Positions 57,721 through 64,000 of a DNA stretch of 64,000 nt are shown piece after piece. The DNA is from Nageia nagi. Lineage: Eukaryota; Pinophyta. The DNA is taken from the NCBI GenBank assembly GCA_050084985.1, contig JBITNC010000001.1, positions 50,654,001-50,718,000 on the forward strand, written 5' to 3'. The notes under the pieces were generated by a model. It saw nothing but the letters and a program-made list of their open reading frames with translations, ran no database searches and was not told where the DNA came from. The first letter of the stretch is position 1. Each line of letters begins with the position of its first letter. The translations under genes and the position numbers were made by a program.

Positions 57721-57999
57721 TATATTATACTATCACCGCATGAGCCGAGAAAGCCATAGTTTTGACTTCTTTGCTATTTGGCATAGTCATATCAAAGACT
57801 ATATTTACTATTATGATTTATCATTATGTACTAAATTCAAACTTAATGACATTATGATCATTGATTATAGTTGATTTTGATGTTTCGATTCATATTACTT
57901 ATTTCAATTTCGTATTTGTTTGTCATTTGAATGTTGATGTAATGTTTTTCCAATTTGGAATTTCATATTATCATTATGTTACATAATTGAGTTGATAAT

Positions 58000-59486
58000 T
58001 GATGAGTCTCAGTAATTACCTGGTTTTTGGCACAGTTCGATGGTTCATTTTGTATATTTGGACATTATGGGACGGATTAATTGTAACTGTTGGACTATTT
58101 AGTTGCTTAATATACGGTTAAATGCATACTTTCCTTATATTAGTATTTTGTTCATACTAATTCTATTTTTTGTGTTTGTTTGAACCAAAATGCTTCTCTT
58201 TGCTCCACGGAATGATGGTTGATAACTCGTATGAGTTGCAAGTATTGGAGGAAGTATTCTGAACAGATTCTGCACTTGTATACATTGGACACCTCATTTG
58301 GTAAAGCAAAATTATGTTGTCAGGAGCTCCTGCTCTAGACTCATCTGGAGCTCTTGTTCCAGACTCGTCTGGAGCTCTTGTTCCAGACTCGTCCGGAGCT
58401 TCTATTTCAAACTTGTCCGAAGCTTCTATTTCACACTCGTCCGAAGCTCCTGCTCCAAATCCAAAATTGAGAAATTGATAGTCATTATTGACTATATTGC
58501 CAGTTCTATTCCAACCTTGTATGATCTAGATATTTACGTAGTGTGAGCTACTCCAAATATAATCTATAGAAGCATGGCTCCAACACATTAGATGTAATCA
58601 AATATGATTCTTGTTTTATGGGGTATGTTTGACTCCAAATTAGGCATAATAAACTACTTATGATGTAATTAGGATAGTGTTAACTCATTGGGATGAGCCA
58701 CTCTTTTTTTAAGAGATTGCAGCTCTCCTTAAATAAGATGTGGGCACCGTTAGCATGTTAATTTTAGTGTTAGCTAGCTGGTAGAATAAGTGATTCTGTT
58801 TTCTATAACAAAATATTGTTCAAATTATTGTTATTCTTGGCCAGCCTATTGTTAAACAACGGAGGATATTTATACCTCAGTTGTTAACGATAGAAGGGGT
58901 TAGAAGATTAAGGAAGTATTGTGTGTAGACTATTGAGAATAAAAACTTTGTATTAGATTCGTCAAGCACATTCTGTGCAACACAAATTGTATGCAATAAT
59001 AGAGTGATCTGTTAAGAGTTTCTAGTTCTGAGTTCTTCTAAGTCTTCCACCAAGAGGAGCAAGGGCCCACTCCAAATGGTAGAAGACTCTTTTATTTTAC
59101 TGTTCTTCTAATTCAGGTGTGAGTTTACATTCAGTGTGATAATTTCAAGTGTATATTTCTTTCAACATTTAAAATTCTTGTACTTTCAATTCTGCAACTT
59201 TCTATTATGCATATTGGCCTTCTGCAATGTTTACTTGAATTAGATACAGCTGAGAAAATAGAGTTCAATAGCATATAGCCTTGAACACCGCTCGCATTGA
59301 TTAACTAAATGAAGGAGTTAGATATTGTCTTCCAAGACTAGTGAGAGGAAACTAAAATCTGCCTGAGTGTTGGAGTACCAGCTCTACGAGTTAACTGGTC
59401 CCTACACGATAACAGGTGAAAGGATCACTAGGGGAAGGGTAGTGACAGCCCTGGTGGAATTTGAAATACCACTTTTTTACCCATCA
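58000..59486 (+). repeat. 5' LTR of Gypsy II
   Basis: 1487 bp. It starts TGATGAGTCTCA like LTR I and ends ACCCATCA (one change from ACTCATCA). Blocks such as AGTCTTCCACCAAGAGGAGC are identical to LTR I; the main difference is the U3 repeat (30-bp units here, 114-bp units there). Confidence 0.9.
58319..58460 (+). repeat. 30-bp tandem array in U3 of LTR II
   Basis: About five units of the form TCTGGAGCTCTTGTTCCAGA plus CTCG, each an imperfect palindrome with arms TCTGGAGC and the reverse-complement-like TTCCAGA. It decays to the right (CCGAAGC, TTTCACA). Confidence 0.9.
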
Positions 59487-59490
59487 TTTT

Positions 59491-59508
59491 TGGCACCGTT
59501 GTCGGGGA
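59491..59508 (+). other. Primer-binding site of Gypsy II
   Basis: TGGCACCGTTGTCGGGGA, two transitions away from the tRNA-Asp site of Gypsy I (G to A and C to T). Confidence 0.85.
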
Positions 59509-59698
59509 CTGGTGTTAATTGAACTATCCCTGCACTTTTTAAGGATAGGGGACTTGATAGAGCCAATAAGCAATCGGGTGCCGTCCTAGTTCCTCAATTC
59601 TTCACAAAATGAGTGGCCCCAATAACCTATATTAAGAAATTGCAGCAAACTATTGTCTAAGTTGTGATAGATTGGTGTGCTTATTTCCTTGAGAATGT

Positions 59699-61195
59699 AT
59701 GAATAGATCAAGGGATGATAAAGGAAGATTTGTTAAAGGAGACGGTAGTAAGAAAGTAGCTGTAGGAAAATCAGTCCAGAAAATACAACAAAAACCCCCC
59801 AAAACTAAAAAGTTGAGTTCAGAAAAGGTTGTGGAAGAAAAGGGAAGCAGTATAGTTGTCAAAGAACATCAGGTGGAGCAACCAGAAGAAACTAGGCCAG
59901 AGCCTAGACCTGTGGAAGAATTGGAAGAAATTGATCCAACAATTTTACAAGAGGAGGCAAACTATACTCCAAAATGTAAGTACCCAATCATTGCAAAAGA
60001 GATAACTTTCATTAGTCCATCATCACCACCATTTCTGAGATTCTCAGATCCACCTAAGCAATATAGGAGATTTACTAATAAATCCCCTCCATTTCCTATT
60101 CGGTTTGCAAACTTAACTCTCCAAACAGAGATAGTTGAGCCTGCTCCGGATACAGTCACTGCTACTCTTCATCCATCCATCCGTTCTCCAATACATCTTT
60201 ACCATTACCTATTACTCATATTCATCCTCTTTCCAATGAAAGTGATTCTGAAGCATAAAAAGAAGCAACCAAGATACCCTTCCATATTTATTACAGCAAG
60301 GGAAAATTACCAGAGTTTGAGCAAATAAAGAAGATATATACTAATCCACTTGTCAATATGTCTAGACGAAGTGGTCGTTCTAGAGTGGTAGGTACTAATC
60401 CCTCTACTCAAACATTCGCTTATCCCATAAGGCTCGCCGCAGGGACTCAAGCTCCTATGAAGAACATTTCACCGTCAGTCTTACCTACCTTTCAAGGTCT
60501 TTCCAGTGAGGATCCAAATCAGTTTCTGTTTGAATTCAAAATATTGTGCAGAACTTATGACTATGAGATGGATGAACAAAAATTAAAACTTTTTCCATCC
60601 ACTCTAAAGGACAATGCAATGAGGTGGTTCATGGGACTTCCTCCAGATTCCATCACTACTTGGGATGAAATGGAGAAAGTTTTTTTGGAAAAATACCAAG
60701 AATACTGTTGAGTCAAAGATAGGAAAGATGAACTGTTTCGACTCAATCATGCAGCATCAGAAAGCCTTGAAAATTACCTTGACAAATTCTTATTTGTTCA
60801 AAAAAGAGTTGGCACAACCATGGATCCCGAATTCTCCAAAACCATCTTTTTAAGAGGGCTTTTGGATTCCACATTGAAAGTCCTAAATTTGATGGGAAAG
60901 GGTAATGTCAATAAGTTAACTCTTGAGGAAATTGTGGAAATCTGCACAAACTATTCAAGGACCAAATCACATAAAAGAAGTGACAGGTTTAACACTGATG
61001 GTCAAGTCAAGACTAGATTGGCAAGTGAAATTAAGGAAGAATTTGCAAACTTCAGGACTGATGTTCTGTTTGAATTAAGTCAACTGAAGGGAACAGCAAA
61101 TAAACTGAAGGAGGTTCAGAATTCTCTTCAAACTACAAATTTGAAAAAGAAGACCACAAGTGAGTTTTCAACAAGATATTGTCCTAGGAGCTGAA
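59699..61195 (+). pseudogene. Gypsy II gag
   Basis: It begins MNRSRDDKGRFVKGDGSKK, aligned with Gypsy I. A frame change occurs near 60165-60330. The gag domain resumes at 60358 (TQTFAYPIRLAAGTQAPMKN, MRWFMGLPPDS). TGA at 60709-60711 replaces the CGA of Gypsy I. The frame resumes 60712-61194 (FLRGLLDSTLKVLNLMGKG). The first zinc knuckle is destroyed by TGA 61192-61194, again CGA in Gypsy I. Confidence 0.88.
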
Positions 61196-62746
61196 AGAAA
61201 CATGCTCTACATGAATGTCCTCTAAACACTACCCATATATGCAACCTATGCAATAATGACCATCCAACAAATGATTGTGACTATCTAACGATAGCACAAA
61301 TGTCTGTAGCAACTCCAAACATGAACATGAACTGTATGGGAGCAATGGGGCCTAGGGGAAATAGTAATTTCCAAGGGAATTCAAAACCCTATTTTTTTAG
61401 ACCAACGAATTAGAATTGGTGGAACAAGCCACCATATTCCCCATGGATGGTAACTCAAGATTGGCAAGGTTATGGATGGGATCCTTCACAATGGAATACA
61501 TAATGGCAGCATTATGGAGGACAAAATCAGCAGAACTGGAGTAATCATCCAGTACAAGGACAGATTAGGCAAGGTTTGCTACCACCACCATTTAATCAAC
61601 AATAGCAAATGAATCAGTAGCAACAACCTCCAAAGCAACCTGCTCTTCCAGCCCAACCTGTTCCGAACCCAAATAATAACAGGCAAGCTCCAGCGCCTAC
61701 CTATCAAATTGATCAAGGAGACACAGCATCAATAAATGCTATCCAATTTAATGAAATTGAGCTTCGATCTGGTAAGAAATTGCCAGATCTTCTACCTCCT
61801 ATCATCACAGAAGTTGAGGTGGACAGCTCAGATGAATCTCCAGGAGAACACATGGAAGACAGTCAAGAGCCACCAACAGAAACAATTCTACCTACAAACA
61901 ACAAAGAGCTCCGGACAGAAGTTACTCCGTATCCAGAAAGACTAATTGAAAAACCCCAAGAAACTGAATCAGAACTGCTGCAAGAGATAAGGAAATTGAA
62001 TATTTCGATACCTATATTACAAGCAATCAAACAAGTTCCTGAGCTAAACAAGCTGGTTAAAGAACTATGCATCCAAAAGGGAGGAAGAAGAAAGAAGGTC
62101 TATACGAAGACTATCAAAGTAGATGGTAAAGTAGCTGATCTTTTGGCCAGAAATTTGGTAATTCCTAAGTATGGTGATCAGGTAATCCTGTTATTACCAT
62201 TTTCATAGGAGTCACTAAAGTGCCCAATGTTTTGGTTGACTTGAGAGCAGCAATGTTATTACCATTTTCATAGGAGTCACTAAAGTGCCCAATGTTTTGG
62301 TTGACTTGAGAGCAGCAATAAACGTCATGACTCTGGATATGTCTCAAAAGCTATTCTTGTCAAATATACAGCCCACTTCAATTATGTTGCAGATTGCAGA
62401 CCGAACAGTGGCCAAGCCAGAAGGAATCATGGAAGATGTCCAAATAACAGTAGATTCTTAGAGCTATCTAGTAGATTTTCTACTTCTAAAGACAAAAGCA
62501 CAACCTTCCGGATATCCAGTCATACTGGGAAGACCTTGGTTAGCCACTGCAGCTGCATACATCAACTGTAGGTCTAGAGATATGATCATTTCTAACGGCC
62601 TAAAAACAAAGACACTTTCTTTGTACCCATCTGCCCAACCAACATTGCAATATCACAACTAGATATGGGTTGATGAGCCTAACACGGATGCACATGAGAC
62701 TTTTGCAACATTAGCTACCATTACCATCAAGGATCATGTTGAAGAG
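61196..62746 (+). pseudogene. Gypsy II linker and protease
   Basis: The Gln/Asn-rich linker has several CAG/CAA-to-TAG/TAA changes (61409, 61501, 61605, 61618). 61780-62208 is open (ITEVEVDSSDESPGEHMEDS to VADLLARNLVIPKYGD). A 65-bp tandem duplication at 62190-62319 then doubles the protease active-site block and shifts the frame. The active site reads VDLRAA (Gly to Arg). Further stops at about 62460 and 62660. Confidence 0.85.
62190..62319 (+). repeat. 65-bp tandem duplication over the protease active site
   Basis: Units 62190-62254 and 62255-62319 are identical by eye (each GTTATTACCATTTTCATAGG to GAGAGCAGCAAT). 65 is not a multiple of three. Gypsy I has a single copy here. Confidence 0.96.
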
Positions 62747-64000
62747 ATGGAAGAAGATCCTAGTCTAGAACAAATACAGTACCATTGTCCGAAGCCACAA
62801 GAAGAAGAATCAGAAGGCAATGATGAAAAGAAGGGAAATACAATGGTTAACCCATTACAAAATATTATTTTCAATGTTCCATCAGAAAAGCAGGCAACAT
62901 TTTTGGCAATGTTCAAATGCCCCCTTACTCACATTGTTCCAAAAGGGGATATTTTTAGGAAAAGAACAAGGGTATTCCATTCTTTATTTCCACATTCTTG
63001 TCCTTTGAATTCCCTGGTTCAGCTTCCAGAACAAGGTAATCTGACCAAACCTGGGATCAAAATTGTTGAAGTATTACCAAGAAAGACTCTCAATATCAAC
63101 AGCTGGTTGACATATGAACAAGAGAAGAAGCTTTTTGATGTCTTCACAGCCCATACTGAGGCTTTCGCCTGGAAATATTCAAACATGAAAGGTATTCATC
63201 CGAAGATTTATACCCATCATACATATACAGATGAAGCCAGACCAGTCCAGCAGCCTCCCAGGTGGGTAAATCCTGCACTTAAAGAAGTTGTTAAGACTAA
63301 GATTGAAAAGCTATTGAAAGCTAAATTCATCTATCCTATCTCAGATAGTTAATGGGTCTCACCATTGGTGATTGTGCCTAAGAAAAATGGCAAATGGAAG
63401 GTATCTGTTGACTACAAAGCTCTCAATAAAGCTACATTCAGGGACCACTTCCCATTACCTTTCATTGATCAAGTGTTAGACACTTTGTCTGGTAAGCAAT
63501 ATTTCTCCTTCCTAGATGGATTTAGTGGCTATAACCAAGTACAAATTGCAGATGAAGATCAACGTAAGACCACATTTACTTGTGCATGGGGTACATATGC
63601 TTATAAAGTTCTTCCATTGGCTTATGCAATGCACCAGCAACTTTCCAAAGAGCTGTACTAACAATCTTTTCAGATTGGACTAATGATTGTGTTAAAGTGT
63701 ACATGAATGACTTCACAGAGTATGGCAACACTTTTGGAGATGCATTGAGGAACTTAGAAAAAGTCTTGGTGAGATGTAAAATGCATAATCTATCCTTAAG
63801 CCATGAAAAATGCTTCATGCTTGTACAGGAGGGATAGTTTTGAGCCATCATATTTCAGCCCAAAGGGATTCAGGTGGATCCCAAGAAAATAGAAGTCATC
63901 AAGCAACTCCTTCAACCTGAGACTCAAACAGGTGTCCAGAGCTTCTTGGGACATGCCGGATACTACAAAAGATTTATAGAAAATTTCAATAAAACAACAG
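62747..64000 (+). pseudogene. Gypsy II pol (RT), 3' end outside window
   Basis: 62747-63352 is open: NIPSEEQ-like region, then HTEAFAWKYSNMKGIHPKIY and PVQQPPRWVNPALKEVVKTK. TAA at 63350-63352 replaces a CAA. RT continues 63365-63661 (VIVPKKNGKWKVSVDYKALN, FLDGFSGYNQVQIADEDQ). One base is lost near 63617. The catalytic box is YMNDF (GAT to AAT) near 63702. No activity is possible. Confidence 0.9.

Larger units (their letters stand above)
58000..64000 (+). mobile_element. Gypsy II: decayed Athila-like element, cut by window edge
   Basis: Same family as Gypsy I: LTR 58000-59486, PBS 59491-59508, gag from 59699, protease near 62230-62330, RT from about 63300. The window ends between RT and RNase H. 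It has many stops, several frameshifts and altered catalytic residues. It lies upstream of GC1 in antisense orientation to it. Confidence 0.92.

Noticed and set aside
1-64000. tRNA, rRNA or other structured RNA genes
   Set aside because: None recognized by eye; a covariance-model scan was not possible.

Overview
The window looks like part of a very large plant nuclear genome, most probably a conifer or other gymnosperm. One host gene is visible: a minus-strand guanylyl cyclase 1 (GC1/GUCD1, PF09778-type) gene. Its start codon is at 50941, and four short exons lie at 50747-50941, 50453-50577, 33134-33245 and 15581-15655. All four have GT/AG boundaries and their reading phases join. Introns 2 and 3 are each about 17 kb, and intron 4 runs off the left edge. 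Almost everything else is transposable-element sequence inside these introns or upstream of the gene. Giant TE-filled introns, a Penelope-like element and a 30K-type pararetroviral relic together point to a gymnosperm. This is inference.

Layout, left to right. 1-14735 (intron 4): a LINE-A copy is split by a 9.8-kb Athila-like Ty3/gypsy element (Gypsy I), which has a 5' LTR, tRNA-Asp PBS, gag-pol in one frame with two TAG codons, and a truncated third ORF. It has no 3' LTR, and 487 bp of the LINE is present on both sides of it. A copia protease relic and another LINE tail follow. 15656-33133 (intron 3): a plant L1-type LINE (LINE-B) interrupted by LINE-A copy 2; tandem repeats; an array of imperfect palindromes leading to a TATA box (element C); the most complete LINE-A copy (copy 3); a decayed caulimovirid-like movement-protein region; and another LINE-B fragment. 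33246-50452 (intron 2): LINE-A copy 4, a mini-LINE made of 5'UTR plus 3'UTR, two related elements (B and A) placed head to head with hairpin arrays between them, and LINE-A copy 5. 50942-64000 (upstream of the gene): a head-to-tail pair of Penelope-like RT relics, a hAT transposase relic, and a second, heavily decayed Athila-like element (Gypsy II) that runs off the right edge.

The most unusual themes are these. (1) Three different element families (the Athila LTRs, element C, and the A/B pair) carry tandem imperfect-palindrome arrays just upstream of a TATA box. (2) The A/B pair looks like an undescribed non-autonomous family, with outward-facing gag-like ORFs and homologous terminal modules in inverted orientation. 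(3) LINE-A copies share a conserved 3' stem-loop followed by a (TTTC)n-type tail. (4) The 487-bp duplication flanking the 3'-truncated Gypsy I is too long for an integrase target duplication.

All calls come from reading sequence and translations; no database search was run. Boundaries of decayed elements are approximate.
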